Source: Didymella arachidicola
Taxonomy: Eukaryota > Ascomycota > Dothideomycetes > Pleosporales > Didymellaceae
Direction: 5' to 3'
NCBI GenBank assembly: GCA_016630955.3
Contig: CM049992.1
Span: 558,001 to 622,000, forward strand
DNA length: 64,000 bases
The notes below the pieces were generated by a model. The model was given only the letters and a program-made list of their open reading frames with translations. It ran no database searches and was not told the DNA's origin. Positions within the stretch are counted from its first letter, which is position 1. Each line of letters opens with the position of its first letter. Below, one piece after another: positions 1-10,011 of the stretch. The position numbers and the translations under genes are program-made.

Positions 1-504
1 GGAGGGCGGAAGAGGTGCGCGGTGCGATTTCTGGCGCAGCGTTGCAGCGAGGGTGCCAATGTAGATTGATGATCCAGTCGGTTGTCATTCATCAGTAGTC
101 TCCGCGAAGTACAACAATTGACAGTAATATACGCCGGCACGTGCATCGTATCATGCCTTCACCTCCCCTCGCCACAACAGCAAAACAATCAAAAGGTCGA
201 ACACACCAGAACTAAAACCCAGAGTTTCTCGCAGACGGCTTGGTCGAAGTTCCTCACTCAACGCTCAGTTGAGTTGGGCTCAGAGTCCCTCGAGAAACCT
301 TAGCTCAGCTGTCAGCGGGCGCCTTACCATTAGGCCAGCCGTTCTTGGGTTTTTGGATGAGAGAATGACGGACAGTAAAGATCGTGACCGCGGCAAGGCA
401 GGTGAAGGTTATAACGAAGTGATCGAGCGGTGAATGTGCCATTTGGCCAATTGTATACACCTTCTACCTTAAAGGGCCCTCTGCCTGCAGACGAGCCGCC
501 TATC
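1..504. other. Intergenic, 3' side of acid trehalase
   Basis: No credible gene is visible. Short ORFs of about 75-112 codons here have no recognisable motifs and overlap the trehalase 3' end. A tRNA-like string around 303-333 (minus strand) was considered and rejected. Confidence 0.6.
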
Positions 505-3500
505 TTACAACCCGCGGATGATATTCCATTCAGCGACTGTCCCACCAACAGTCGCATTCTCGCTGTACTGATTGCCCTTTACACCCAAGTGCGCGTAGCG
601 CCCGCTCCACACGCATTTGCTGAGTGTAACGTTGGTCTGGTTACCCACGTACGTCTTGATCTCAAACGCAGTTACAGGGTTCCATGGGGCGCTGATCTCC
701 ACCTTGCCTGCCGTTACGTCCCTCACGTCTTCACCCAGGGTCTGCACCGAGAATGGGGGCAGCGATGAGTTGGAGAAGTAGATCTCGAAGTGCGATGGCG
801 GCTGCTCACCCCAGTCCATTGCAATCTTGTTCACTGGATAGAACGATGAGCTGCCAAGGTCAACCGTGAGGTAGCTGGTGACATTGGACGATTCGGGCTG
901 CCACTTTGTGCTTGCTGCTCCGTCGATGGCTGCGATTGGAAATTGACCAGGCTTATTGGGTTGTGGGGGTGGAAGCAGGGTGCCACACTGCAAGAGATTG
1001 CCTGCGAGAGTGAGGGTCTCACCCATGGGTCGGTTTCGAATGATCAGAGGCTCATCGCCGAGCTGCAAGAACGAGCTATTGCGACCACTGCGTGTACCAA
1101 CAGTGACTGGGATGGGATTTTCAAAGTAAGTCACATTTGCTGTTGGAAGCGTGTACTTGTCGCGAGGCAGTCGCTCAAGGGTCGTATGAGTGGTGTTGGA
1201 CGTAGCATTGATCCCGTGTCCCATCCAGTAGAACGTACGGTAGTTCAGTCGCTCAATCTGCGGAGGCAGAGAGGGGTCAATATCCAAGCGGTCGTAGTAT
1301 AATCCGAGTCCCAAGTATCCGAAGATAGCTACTCGGTTCGTGCCGCCCATGCCGGTCAAAAACGGGAATGCGGGGTGCGTGCCGCCATTCTCTTCGACAT
1401 TGTCGATCAGCTGCTCCGAGTATTGGTACCAGGGCGCTCGCACATACGGAGAAGCTGAGTAAAGGTTGTATGTGAAGCTGGAGCACCCTGAAGGCGACAC
1501 CTCATTTGCGACCACTGCGAAAGACGAGTATGTCATGGCTGGGCCGTCAAGGGATTGCTTTGCGGCATAGTAGTCAAGGTTGGACAAGCTGTAGGGGTTC
1601 GGATAGTGCAAGAGGTCATCGACCAATACCACGTCCGCTTGCTTGACTTGAACAGAACCGTTCATACCTGCATACTCGACAACGATTCCAGCGTTCTTGT
1701 TCACAGGCAGACGCATGTTCGCAGCTTTGTCCGCCCAGCTGGCATTGTTGCTGAGACCGAACCAGCTGTTGAACTCGTTCGTTTCAAGGAAATGGCGTTT
1801 AATCAGCGCAGTCGTATATCCAGCATTGTTGACTTGATTGGCGTACTCATCAGGGTCGGTAGCATTCCAGAGTTCGTATGCGCCTGAAGTCTCGTTGAAG
1901 TCAAGCACTTGCCCAAAGAAATGTGCAATAGCATTGGAGATGGGCAATAGAGTGTCCTTAAAGTACTCTTGATCACCCGTGATGATCATGTGGTTATTGA
2001 AGGCCAAGCTGATGTCGCCATTGAGATGGTACTCATAGTCGAAGCACGCACCAGTACCTGTGCAATTCCCGAAACGTCCACTTGTCCACGGGTATACTGC
2101 TCCACCTGAAGTGAACCTTCCTGTCTGGTTCTTGCTAGACGTGTAAGCAGTAGCAACATTCCTCTGCGCTTGCTCGAAGTGCTCAACTCTGTAGTTGATG
2201 ACATTTTGTGCGTGTTGGGGGTGTGACACTTGGACACCAGGCGCCATCCAGACATCCGCGTCCCAGAAGATCAAGCCTCCATAACAGTCGGATCCAAGGC
2301 CACAGACTGGTACACTATAGATATTGAGCTTTGTGTTGTTGTCAGCTGCCGCTACAGCATTCGGACCAATCATATTTGATAACAAATAAAACGGATTCGT
2401 TCGGGCTAGGATATGAAGTTCCTGGATGTTGGGGTCTGCCGGCAGAGAGCCATTCGCCAAATAGTAGTCATCGACCGAATCAGGTGTCAAGATAGCCTCC
2501 CATTCTTTGATATGCGAATGTAATAGCGAGTAGTAGCCTTCTTTCGAGCCGGACCATGAGGCATTCTTTGCAACGCCTTGAGGATCTGGAAAAGCGTCGG
2601 TTGACGCAACACCAATAGACTTGGTGAGCTCGGTCGGCCTCCATGCTGTCAGCTCAACTTGTACGGACTGTGCGATAGTGGACCCGTTGCCGCTGCTGAA
2701 AACCCCTTCTGGAACTTGCGACCGAGTACCGAAATCTATCCAGTCGCTGCCATTCAGTGTCGAGTAAACGTAAGCTGTCACATTGGTGATGTTGCCCGGC
2801 TGGACAGCGGACCAGATTGTTGGAGCATCCTCCTCGTACTTCTTGTCGATGAAATCGGACCGAACGGCACAGTCGCCGTCAAGCACATCATACACCGTTA
2901 GATTCACATCGCGGGTTGCGGTAAGGCGCAGTCGGACAGCCGCCTTGTTGACGTAGAGCTTGTGCACGAAAAGTTGATAGTCCACATCGATGACGCCGTC
3001 GCCGGAGCCTCCAGGCTTCCAGTTGTACCGCCAGCTAGCGATACCGGCCTTGACGTCGAGACTAGAAACAAAGTCTGTGATGTGGTCCGGGTTGACTGAG
3101 GCATTTAGGCGCTCTCCGTTCGCTTCGACTTGCAGTCCGGACCAATGTGGAATACCAGCCACGAAGCTCTCCCAGCCATACTGATATAGCCAGGGGTAGT
3201 TTGTGCCGTTTGTACGAGGCTGACTGTTCCAGAAGCCGGCAATTGTAGAGAATGTCTGTCTTCTGCTGAACAAAGGCCATCCGCTGATGACGTTGCCATC
3301 TACCGGCTCGTCAACTTCAAAGAAAGGTCCTACAGACGCGACATTGATCCCAAAGTAGCCATTGGCAAGGGTCAAACGTGACTGGTAATGACCTTGATCT
3401 AAAACATGGGTATGGATCGTCCAGTTATCATCATCCCATTGTACATGCTTGAACTGGTCCTGCTCGCTGCTGCTCGAGCCCAAGACAAGGTGGAGTGTTG

Positions 3501-3540
3501 CTAGCAAAGCGATGAGGGCCCGTACTAACGACGCGAGCAT
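505..3540 (-). CDS. ATH1: Acid trehalase, GH65, secreted/vacuolar
   Basis: Single-exon, 1011 residues. It hydrolyses alpha,alpha-trehalose to two glucoses in the vacuole or periplasm/cell wall, allowing use of external trehalose. A signal peptide is evident at residues 1-21 (hydrophobic LIALLATLHLVLG). The GH65 signature FWDADVWMAPG lies near residue 424 and YEYHLNGD near residue 500; the Glu in the latter is the likely general acid by family analogy. Many N-x-S/T sequons fit a heavily glycosylated secreted enzyme. Residues about 880-1000 look like a discoidin/F5-8C-type domain (TVDLGSSS...DWGEQPPSHFEIYFS). Length fits fungal acid trehalases (about 1000-1100 aa). The first ATG directly precedes the signal peptide, which supports the start. 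Family assignment is firm; gene name is by family. Confidence 0.95.
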   Translation of the reverse strand: MLASLVRALIALLATLHLVLGSSSSEQDQFKHVQWDDDNWTIHTHVLDQGHYQSRLTLANGYFGINVASVGPFFEVDEPVDGNVISGWPLFSRRQTFSTIAGFWNSQPRTNGTNYPWLYQYGWESFVAGIPHWSGLQVEANGERLNASVNPDHITDFVSSLDVKAGIASWRYNWKPGGSGDGVIDVDYQLFVHKLYVNKAAVRLRLTATRDVNLTVYDVLDGDCAVRSDFIDKKYEEDAPTIWSAVQPGNITNVTAYVYSTLNGSDWIDFGTRSQVPEGVFSSGNGSTIAQSVQVELTAWRPTELTKSIGVASTDAFPDPQGVAKNASWSGSKEGYYSLLHSHIKEWEAILTPDSVDDYYLANGSLPADPNIQELHILARTNPFYLLSNMIGPNAVAAADNNTKLNIYSVPVCGLGSDCYGGLIFWDADVWMAPGVQVSHPQHAQNVINYRVEHFEQAQRNVATAYTSSKNQTGRFTSGGAVYPWTSGRFGNCTGTGACFDYEYHLNGDISLAFNNHMIITGDQEYFKDTLLPISNAIAHFFGQVLDFNETSGAYELWNATDPDEYANQVNNAGYTTALIKRHFLETNEFNSWFGLSNNASWADKAANMRLPVNKNAGIVVEYAGMNGSVQVKQADVVLVDDLLHYPNPYSLSNLDYYAAKQSLDGPAMTYSSFAVVANEVSPSGCSSFTYNLYSASPYVRAPWYQYSEQLIDNVEENGGTHPAFPFLTGMGGTNRVAIFGYLGLGLYYDRLDIDPSLPPQIERLNYRTFYWMGHGINATSNTTHTTLERLPRDKYTLPTANVTYFENPIPVTVGTRSGRNSSFLQLGDEPLIIRNRPMGETLTLAGNLLQCGTLLPPPQPNKPGQFPIAAIDGAASTKWQPESSNVTSYLTVDLGSSSFYPVNKIAMDWGEQPPSHFEIYFSNSSLPPFSVQTLGEDVRDVTAGKVEISAPWNPVTAFEIKTYVGNQTNVTLSKCVWSGRYAHLGVKGNQYSENATVGGTVAEWNIIRGL

Positions 3541-4380
3541 GTGGCGTTCTTGAGTTTAAAGGTCGAGTTGAGAAGGAGGTGCCGCTCGAGTCGCGGATGC
3601 GGGTGCGCGATCTTATACCGCGGAAAAAGTAAGGTAGAGTGCCACGACGATCCATTCACGCGCTGGGATCCATCGCTGTCACACGGCAAGCAGCAGTTCG
3701 CCCTTCCTTTTCAATCTTCACCGCTTCGCCGCTAGGTCGACGGGCTGACGGTTTCGGAGGCTCTAGACAACACTATCTATCCGCCACAGCTCCACAACCA
3801 GATCTTCAGCCCGGTAGATTCAGCGTGCATGCCACGTTCCGCGTGGACGATGCGTCCCTCCACATACCCAGGTATAGATGGGATGGGGAATGAAAGACAT
3901 GACTATCGACGAATGAGCAAGGTGGAAGGGAAGGGAGACCTGATCGCAAGGATGTGAATGCATGCCGCGGGACCGAAAACGCGCTAGTTGAATGACGCCG
4001 TGATTGGTTCATCCGCACTCGCGATCTCGCGCATTCCCACGGAGAGCCGAACATCGAATCGCATCAGTCTCACAACGCACTGTCTGGGATGCTCCCACGA
4101 TTCTTTGATATCTCCATACATCCAGCACCGCCATCAGGCTCGTCGGCTCAGAAAGTCCGATGGAAACTCGCTCCAGCGTGTCACACGCATGGCCAGTGGC
4201 TATTAGCCAACAACTCTGTCAAAGCTGCGTCAGCTCGTGATACCGGATCGTCCTCACAGCTTGAATCACGCAAGGAATCAGTAAAACACCATAATTATGA
4301 AGTTAGCCGCATTCATTTGCTGTACAGTCTAAGCGCATGATCTTGGTTGGTCCATTCTTTACTGAGATTGCCCAAAGTTC
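3541..4380. other. Intergenic: acid trehalase promoter region
   Basis: 840 bp between the trehalase start and the 3' end of the oxidoreductase gene, both on the minus strand, so it holds the trehalase promoter and the other gene's terminator. Short ORFs on both strands show no domain signature. I see no convincing named regulatory motif. Confidence 0.5.
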
Positions 4381-5562
4381 TCAATCGCACTCTACTCTGT
4401 AGACGAGCTTCTCAGCACTGATAGGCCGCATCCATGCCCCTTGCCGAACTGATTGTCGCTCTCCCATGGCGCCAGCACCGAGCAAGGTGAATCCATCTTC
4501 AACTACCTTGTTCAAGCCACCTGGCATCAGCCGTATAGGAACCGGCTTCAATTCTGTAGCTATTGCTGTGCTCAACCATCGATAGAAACTTACAGCAAAC
4601 TTCCGAGCAGAGGGCGACTTTGGAACGATTAGGCCTTGATACTGGATCTCCTCCCCAAGTCCCTCCCATACAGCTCCGTAGATGGGCTCAGTAGCTATGC
4701 CATGAGAAGTCCATGCACCACCTTCGCGGGATCTCACAATGGCCATACGACCACCTGGCGCCAGGGTGGATGAAGTGCGGTGTACTGTGTCGCCTTCAGA
4801 TATTGCATCGTACGCATAGTGTACCCCCTCTCCATCTGACAGTGCTTGTATTTGCTCGTGCCAATCTTCATCACGATAGTCCACAAGATGATCGTACTTG
4901 TATGGTCCCGACTTCAAGAGGTCCCATCGAGCCTTGCTTGCAACCCCGAACAGGCGGAGCTTGCGGCCGCTTAATCTAGCACTAATTCTTGCCATTTGAA
5001 CCGCGTAGAGACCAACTGAAGTAGAAGCGCCGTAGATCAGGAAATTCAGCACCTCCGGCTCTTGTGCCGCTCGCGATCTAGGCCATTCCGGATGTTCTTC
5101 TTTGACTGCAGCAGCATCGAAGACGAAAGGAGCTTCGAGACCAAGGCGATACCAGATGCTCTGAGCAGTGGTAAGAGCGACCAGGCTTACGCCAGCAGCT
5201 TCTTCGGTTGTCACCTCATCGGGAAGATGACACACAAGGTCCCAGGGGACGACCAGATACTCCGCAAATGCGCCCGGCCGGCTATTGACACTGCATGCGC
5301 CTTGAAGAAAACCAGCTACTCGGTCTCCACGAGAGATGTTGGTAGATGGTACTTGCGTGCCCAAAGCCTCGACCGTCCCTGCGAAATCGCTTCCAATTGT
5401 TCGACCTGAGGTCCCAAGCGGATGCGCAACATAGAGCGAGTCAATTGGATTAAGCGATATCGCTTCAACATGCACTAGTATCTCGTTAGGTGCTGGTGCG
5501 GGTAATGAGATATCACGAATGTCTGCCGTCCTGCGCTCCGCATCAAGAACGAGCGCTTTCAT
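4381..5562 (-). CDS. MDR-superfamily NAD(P)H oxidoreductase (enoyl-reductase/quinone-reductase-like, toxD-type)
   Basis: Intact single-exon ORF of 393 residues. The N-terminal GroES-like fold is recognisable (NEILVHVEAISLNPIDSLY, GSDFAGTVEALG, GDRVAGF). A Rossmann nucleotide-binding segment follows near residues 175-205 (IYGASTSVGLYAVQMAR) and a later segment reads YDAISEGDTVHRTSSTLAPGG. Length and motifs fit fungal zinc-binding-oxidoreductase-like proteins annotated 'toxD', many of which lack the classical zinc ligands. Substrate cannot be told. No PKS, NRPS or other cluster gene is adjacent, so a secondary-metabolism role is not supported here. It is divergent from the F-box gene across 450 bp. 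Confidence 0.88.
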   Translation of the reverse strand: MKALVLDAERRTADIRDISLPAPAPNEILVHVEAISLNPIDSLYVAHPLGTSGRTIGSDFAGTVEALGTQVPSTNISRGDRVAGFLQGACSVNSRPGAFAEYLVVPWDLVCHLPDEVTTEEAAGVSLVALTTAQSIWYRLGLEAPFVFDAAAVKEEHPEWPRSRAAQEPEVLNFLIYGASTSVGLYAVQMARISARLSGRKLRLFGVASKARWDLLKSGPYKYDHLVDYRDEDWHEQIQALSDGEGVHYAYDAISEGDTVHRTSSTLAPGGRMAIVRSREGGAWTSHGIATEPIYGAVWEGLGEEIQYQGLIVPKSPSARKFAVSFYRWLSTAIATELKPVPIRLMPGGLNKVVEDGFTLLGAGAMGERQSVRQGAWMRPISAEKLVYRVECD

Positions 5563-6012
5563 TGTCGATCTGTGTGAGATTGAGAGTATGGACTAGGGGT
5601 GAATCGGCAAGGAGTTACGAGATTCGTTGTTGTATAATGTGGAGTACTTTTTGGGTTCTACCTCGCCTTGTATATCTATGCGGTGGTCGAGCTGTACGTC
5701 ACACGGGATATGCACTGTCAGCACTTGCTTACCAAAACACGCCCTTCATAATAATGCGGCCAGGACATCGTGCCATGGAACCTCGACTTCCAAGGTTATG
5801 TGTCGGATAGCTCGTCTCACTGACGCCTGCCACCTGCACAATATCGGACTAGTCTTCGCTGATGGTTTTGGTGTCGTGTTGATGATGCCTCGGTCGTTTG
5901 GTCCGGGCCAATTTGCCCCTGCGGCTGTTCCCACCTGAGCCAGTCCAGTTCACAACTGGGCGGAAACGCCGTCGCCGATGTCACAACACAACGACGGACC
6001 CACATCGATAAA
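5563..6012. promoter_or_regulatory. Divergent intergenic promoter region (oxidoreductase / F-box)
   Basis: 450 bp between two genes transcribed away from each other, so it must hold both promoters. No particular operator or TATA element can be assigned with confidence. Short ORFs inside overlap each other on both strands and look spurious. Confidence 0.5.
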
Positions 6013-7020
6013 ATGGAATCGCTGCCAGAGGAGCTACTTATTCAGATCGTGTTGTATGTCGAGCAACAGCATGGCCTCGCAGGTCTCTGCCGTATGAATC
6101 GTCGCCTGAACCGCATCACTACTCCCATTTTGTATGAGCGATACCAAACCAGCTATGCCAGCATTCCTAGCCGCTACCTGGCTACGCTCATCCAACGCCC
6201 CGACCTAGCGGAACGGGTTAAGGCGCTGCGATGGGACTACAGCACGCTCGCAAAGGACCGGATCTCCGTCTTCGACTCGAACGACATTCAACAAACGCTG
6301 CGCGCATTCGAGTACCCTGTTTCGACCATTGCCAATCGATGCGCAGAAGCCGTTGAAGACCCCAAAGGTAACGGAGAGCTGACGGACGCTTTCTTCACCG
6401 CTGTGCTCTTGCATACGCCTTATGTCGAAGATGTGGAAATAATCGACAAATGGTACGGCGACGACGTAAGGTCGACACGAAGGTGGATCGACCCGATTCG
6501 AATGAAAGTACCGCACGGCTTCCATCACCTGAAGTCCGCAAGTATCACAATGGCATGCATGCAGTTCGACGATGTCATCATCTTGATGAGATTGCCTTCT
6601 CTGCGGCGCCTGCAACTCTGCAGCCTCGTCGAACCTGAGGTGCGAGCCGTGGGCCTCGGGATGCCACCTCGGCCATTCTCGAATGTTGATGATCTGAGCT
6701 TTCGATCTTGTCGCTTGAATTGGAAGACAGTAGCATGGATGATGGCACCGTGTAAAGTCCTGCGATGTTTCAGCTACGTCAGCTTCAACCTTGCATTGCT
6801 GCGCCTGTCAACGCCTGTAGATCTGCAAGAACTCAAAAGGACGCTTGATATTCACAGGGCTGCTCTTGAGTATCTTGACATCGAAGTCGATGTCCTTGTT
6901 TCTGACGGCGGAGACCATGGCGAGATTGGGTCTTTTGCTGCCTACCCCCATCTTACACATCAACGAGTGTGGTTGAATCCATTCAAGCCATATCGTGAGC
7001 TAGGCTTACTCACACCTTGA
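6013..7020 (+). CDS. F-box domain protein
   Basis: 335-residue single-exon ORF. Residues 1-45 form a recognisable F-box (ESLPEELLIQIVLYV, then LCRMNRRLNRITTPILYERY), the usual Skp1-binding module of SCF ubiquitin ligases. The remainder has weak leucine-rich character (LPSLRRLQLCSLVEPEVRA, FSNVDDLSFRSCRLNWKTVAWM), as in many fungal F-box proteins of unknown substrate. Start chosen because the F-box begins directly at the first Met. Target protein unknown. The family expands freely in fungi, so orthology cannot be inferred. Confidence 0.8.
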   Translation: MESLPEELLIQIVLYVEQQHGLAGLCRMNRRLNRITTPILYERYQTSYASIPSRYLATLIQRPDLAERVKALRWDYSTLAKDRISVFDSNDIQQTLRAFEYPVSTIANRCAEAVEDPKGNGELTDAFFTAVLLHTPYVEDVEIIDKWYGDDVRSTRRWIDPIRMKVPHGFHHLKSASITMACMQFDDVIILMRLPSLRRLQLCSLVEPEVRAVGLGMPPRPFSNVDDLSFRSCRLNWKTVAWMMAPCKVLRCFSYVSFNLALLRLSTPVDLQELKRTLDIHRAALEYLDIEVDVLVSDGGDHGEIGSFAAYPHLTHQRVWLNPFKPYRELGLLTP

Positions 7021-7171
7021 TCTCTACAATCTGCAGCACCACAAGGGCGCTCTTTTCCGGACATGCTTACGGTGACGTCACATCTGACGACAAGCACAAC
7101 ATCTCTATCATCTCCTAGGATCTCGACCATCAACTCGATGCACCCTCGAGCTTCCAAGGATCAAAGATACT

Positions 7172-8278
7172 ATGGCATCGTTTGCAGTTAGCCTTCCCAA
7201 GCCTTTCGCCGCCATACCACGGGTAGCGCTAATGTACCCTCATGCGACGCACATTGAACCTCTTAATAATCTCACCAAGCATCTCAGGAACGAAGCCAAC
7301 GCCCCATTACCAGTGCCGAACCTATGGATCAAACACGAAGACACCAACAGCGCGCTCGCCTATGGTGGCAATAAGGTGCGCAAATTGGAGTATGTCATCG
7401 CCGATGCTGTCGCCCAGAAAGCGACGCATCTCGTCACAGTCGGTGGTGTGCAAAGCAATAGTCAGCGTCAAGTCGCCGCCGCGGGGAATAGGTACGGTAT
7501 GAAAATTGTCCTCACACCAGATCCAAAGATCGGCAATCCGTCAAACGAGGACCGATCAGCCTATGATAGCGCGGGCAATGTGCAGATCAACAGTATCCTG
7601 AGTGCGGACTGGAAGCCCTCCACTCCACAGGATAAGGAGGTGGCAAACAAACAGGGTGGGGATGGCCTGGCGTACGAGGTTGCGGCGAGACGAGAGATGG
7701 ACAAGATCAAGGCCGAGGGTGCGATACCTTATTTCATACCATCAGGAGCGAGTCTGCACAAGCTGGGTGGATTGGGCTTTGCCCGATTTGCGTATGAGGT
7801 CCACGAGCAAGAGAAAGAGCTAGGCGTCGTTTTTGATGCCATCATCGTCTCAACGGCGAGTGGCTCGACTTTGGGTGGTATGGCGACAGGCTTCAAGCTG
7901 CTGAAGGAGCAAAAGAGGTTAATCGGCGTCCAAGCGACAAGTTGCGATCTGAGTGAGACGTCAAGAGTCGTTCTCACGTCCGCAAAGAATACAGCGAAGC
8001 TAGTCGGGTTGCAGGAAGACGACATCACGACCGAGGACTTCGAGCTTGAAGGGCGGTTCAATGGCGGCGCGTACGGTTATCTCAATGAAGAGACGAAGGA
8101 TGCAATCAAGCTTCTGGCAAAAACGGAAGGAATTTTAACTGACCCGGTCTATACTGGCAAGGCTGTAGCTGGTCTCATCGCGCTCGTCAAGGAAGGCTCA
8201 TTTGGGTCAGCCCAAAATGTCTTGTTCGTTCACACAGGAGGTACACCGGCACTGTCAGCATACCCATCTTTCCATTGA
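7172..8278 (+). CDS. PLP enzyme, ACC deaminase / D-cysteine desulfhydrase family
   Basis: 368 residues, one exon. Fold-type II PLP enzyme. The Schiff-base Lys is K68 in YGGNKVRKLEY, followed by the phosphate/substrate loop GGVQSNSQRQVAAAGNRYGM and a glycine-rich segment ASGSTLGGMATG. Near the C-terminus are DPVYTGKA and HTGGTPALSAY. In ACC deaminases the residue after the catalytic Tyr is Glu and the residue before GG in the last motif is Leu; here both are Thr. In plant enzymes Ser/Thr at these positions has been linked to D-cysteine desulfhydrase rather than ACC deaminase activity (recalled from literature). The likely reaction is therefore D-cysteine to pyruvate, H2S and ammonia, though database naming will probably say ACC deaminase. 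Convergent with the next gene, 42 bp between stops. Confidence 0.9.
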   Translation: MASFAVSLPKPFAAIPRVALMYPHATHIEPLNNLTKHLRNEANAPLPVPNLWIKHEDTNSALAYGGNKVRKLEYVIADAVAQKATHLVTVGGVQSNSQRQVAAAGNRYGMKIVLTPDPKIGNPSNEDRSAYDSAGNVQINSILSADWKPSTPQDKEVANKQGGDGLAYEVAARREMDKIKAEGAIPYFIPSGASLHKLGGLGFARFAYEVHEQEKELGVVFDAIIVSTASGSTLGGMATGFKLLKEQKRLIGVQATSCDLSETSRVVLTSAKNTAKLVGLQEDDITTEDFELEGRFNGGAYGYLNEETKDAIKLLAKTEGILTDPVYTGKAVAGLIALVKEGSFGSAQNVLFVHTGGTPALSAYPSFH

Positions 8279-8320
8279 GAAATGCCAAAGCATCTAGTTG
8301 TCCGTCACATACATACTGCC

Positions 8321-9385
8321 TTACCACTTCAGCGCACTCTTAATAGCCGCAGCCAACGCACTCCCCTCCGCCGCATGCGTGGCAGCATTCGGATGATAAT
8401 CACATCCCACAGCGCTGCCCTGCGTCGGCCAATCCACAAAGTGCGCACGAGCACCAATCTGCTTGACCGCATCCTGCACCGCCTTCGTCTGGTTCGTCTT
8501 CTGCGCATCCGCGGCTGTAGGGTACGAATCACTCAGCATCGGGCTGTTGAGCAAGAAGAACTGCGCGTTGGGATACCTGGACTGGATCGACTTGACGAAT
8601 TTGACGAGCCCAGCTGTAAACACGGATGGCTGCAGCACTTCGCGCGAGCCGAGATAGGCCCAGTCATTTGTTCCGAGGTTGATCACGACGGCGCTGGGCT
8701 TCCAGGTCGAGGGGAAGGTGTAGCTGTTGTCCGCGTCGTTGGCGCCGTAGCGCGTGTACAGCTCTGGAATCAAAGGAGAGGTATCAGGGGATCCGGAGGC
8801 GATGTTGCGGACGAGGCCTTTGCCGCTCCAGGCGATGACGTTGTAGTCTGCCTTCAGTGCGTTGGCGGCAAGCACGCCGTAGGTCTTGAGGTTGTCCGTC
8901 ACAGCGGCGTTGTTGGTGCATGGGTTTATGCCGTCGAGGCCGTATCCTACAGTGATTGAGTCGCCGATGACTTCGATTTGGCGTTTGAGTGGCGTTTCGG
9001 TAATGAAGGAGCCGTCTGTAGTCACTGTGTTGATTGATACTGTGCCGAGAGCTGTCTCAGAACGGCGGCGCAGTACGACAGAGTGAGTGCCTTGCGCGAG
9101 TTTGGGGGTCGTGATGGTGGTGTTGACGACTTTTGCGATCTGTGTAGGGGCCTGGCCGTCAACGATCAGATCGAAGCTATTGTCTCCATCAACGTTGGCC
9201 AGACTGATGGTGGCGGATGTTCCCTTGAAGGTAAAAGATACGCCAGTGCCGGGCCAGGTCAGCTCTTTGGTTGCTGGATTGACTCGCCCGAGAAATCGAT
9301 ACCCGGCAGCAGCAGCAGCAGCAGCAGGAGCTGGTGCAGGTACGGCAGTCGCCAGACCGACGAAGAGGATGAATGGAGTGAGCAT
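8321..9385 (-). CDS. Secreted SGNH/GDSL carbohydrate esterase, CE2-like
   Basis: 354 residues. Signal peptide at residues 1-18 (FILFVGLATAVPAP), then a short Ala run encoded by a GCA/CTG-type repeat. An N-terminal beta-rich domain (about residues 28-125) precedes the catalytic SGNH domain. The nucleophile block is IEVIGDSITVGYG, the Asn block VVINLGTNDW, and the final Asp/His block DYHPN. The two-domain layout (jelly-roll then SGNH) is that of carbohydrate esterase family 2, which removes acetyl groups from xylan or glucomannan. Expected to act outside the cell on plant or fungal polysaccharides. Substrate not determinable. Its 3' end faces the PLP gene with only 42 bp between stops. Confidence 0.85.
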   Translation of the reverse strand: MLTPFILFVGLATAVPAPAPAAAAAAAGYRFLGRVNPATKELTWPGTGVSFTFKGTSATISLANVDGDNSFDLIVDGQAPTQIAKVVNTTITTPKLAQGTHSVVLRRRSETALGTVSINTVTTDGSFITETPLKRQIEVIGDSITVGYGLDGINPCTNNAAVTDNLKTYGVLAANALKADYNVIAWSGKGLVRNIASGSPDTSPLIPELYTRYGANDADNSYTFPSTWKPSAVVINLGTNDWAYLGSREVLQPSVFTAGLVKFVKSIQSRYPNAQFFLLNSPMLSDSYPTAADAQKTNQTKAVQDAVKQIGARAHFVDWPTQGSAVGCDYHPNAATHAAEGSALAAAIKSALKW

Positions 9386-10011
9386 CTTGTAAACAGATAT
9401 CTTGGCTCAGTTGTGGTTTGGTGTTTTCTCCAGAGGCCTTGCTAGGAAAGAAAGAAGCTTTTTGTCTGGTATCATTCGACCCGTGAGCCAGTCACCATGC
9501 CAGGGACCCGTCTCTTCTTGAAGCAAACCATGATTCGAGCACTATGGAGAAATTCAAGGTCTTTGTGATACGATGCCGGCTTCTCCACTAAGTTTGAGAG
9601 CCGGTTAATATATTAGAAATGGCGCTAGTGACTTGAAACGTCCATCTGATTGGCTGTGCTAGATTGCACACGGTATAAAGGATACAGAGATCTGCTTAGC
9701 TTAAGCACTGTTGTCTGTCACATACGGAGCAAGCGCTCCGTGCTCCCTGAATCTGGCCAAGTTCGTGTTGTTCGCATCATGCCCTGTGGGATACCTACTA
9801 CGTATTGTTGGCTGAAGGGTTGTCTGGTCCGTTGTCAAGCGACCGACTAGGTAGCTTGATACCAATGCGTGGGCCTGTGTCTCTTTGCACTAAAACAATT
9901 TGCGGGGACCAGAAGAGTTGACAGATAGAGAGGGCAGCGTATGTCGTGTGCGTATGGTACAAGGTATCTTCGAGACTCCTAAATGGATGCGTCATCTGCG
10001 CTGTTAAGCTC
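9386..10011. other. Intergenic: CE2 esterase promoter
   Basis: 626 bp between the esterase start and the 3' end of the upstream gene, both minus strand. No coding signal or RNA gene recognised. Confidence 0.5.

Noticed and set aside
303..333. tRNA 5'-half-like string on the minus strand (GGCTGGCCTAATGGTAAGGC)
   Set aside because: The D-arm resemblance is good, but I could not find a matching acceptor 3' strand, a proper anticodon stem or a GGTTCGA-type T arm downstream. Not called as a tRNA.
4381..9385. Secondary-metabolite or toxin gene cluster around the toxD-like oxidoreductase
   Set aside because: No PKS, NRPS, terpene synthase, P450, transporter or pathway regulator lies nearby; neighbours are housekeeping-like.
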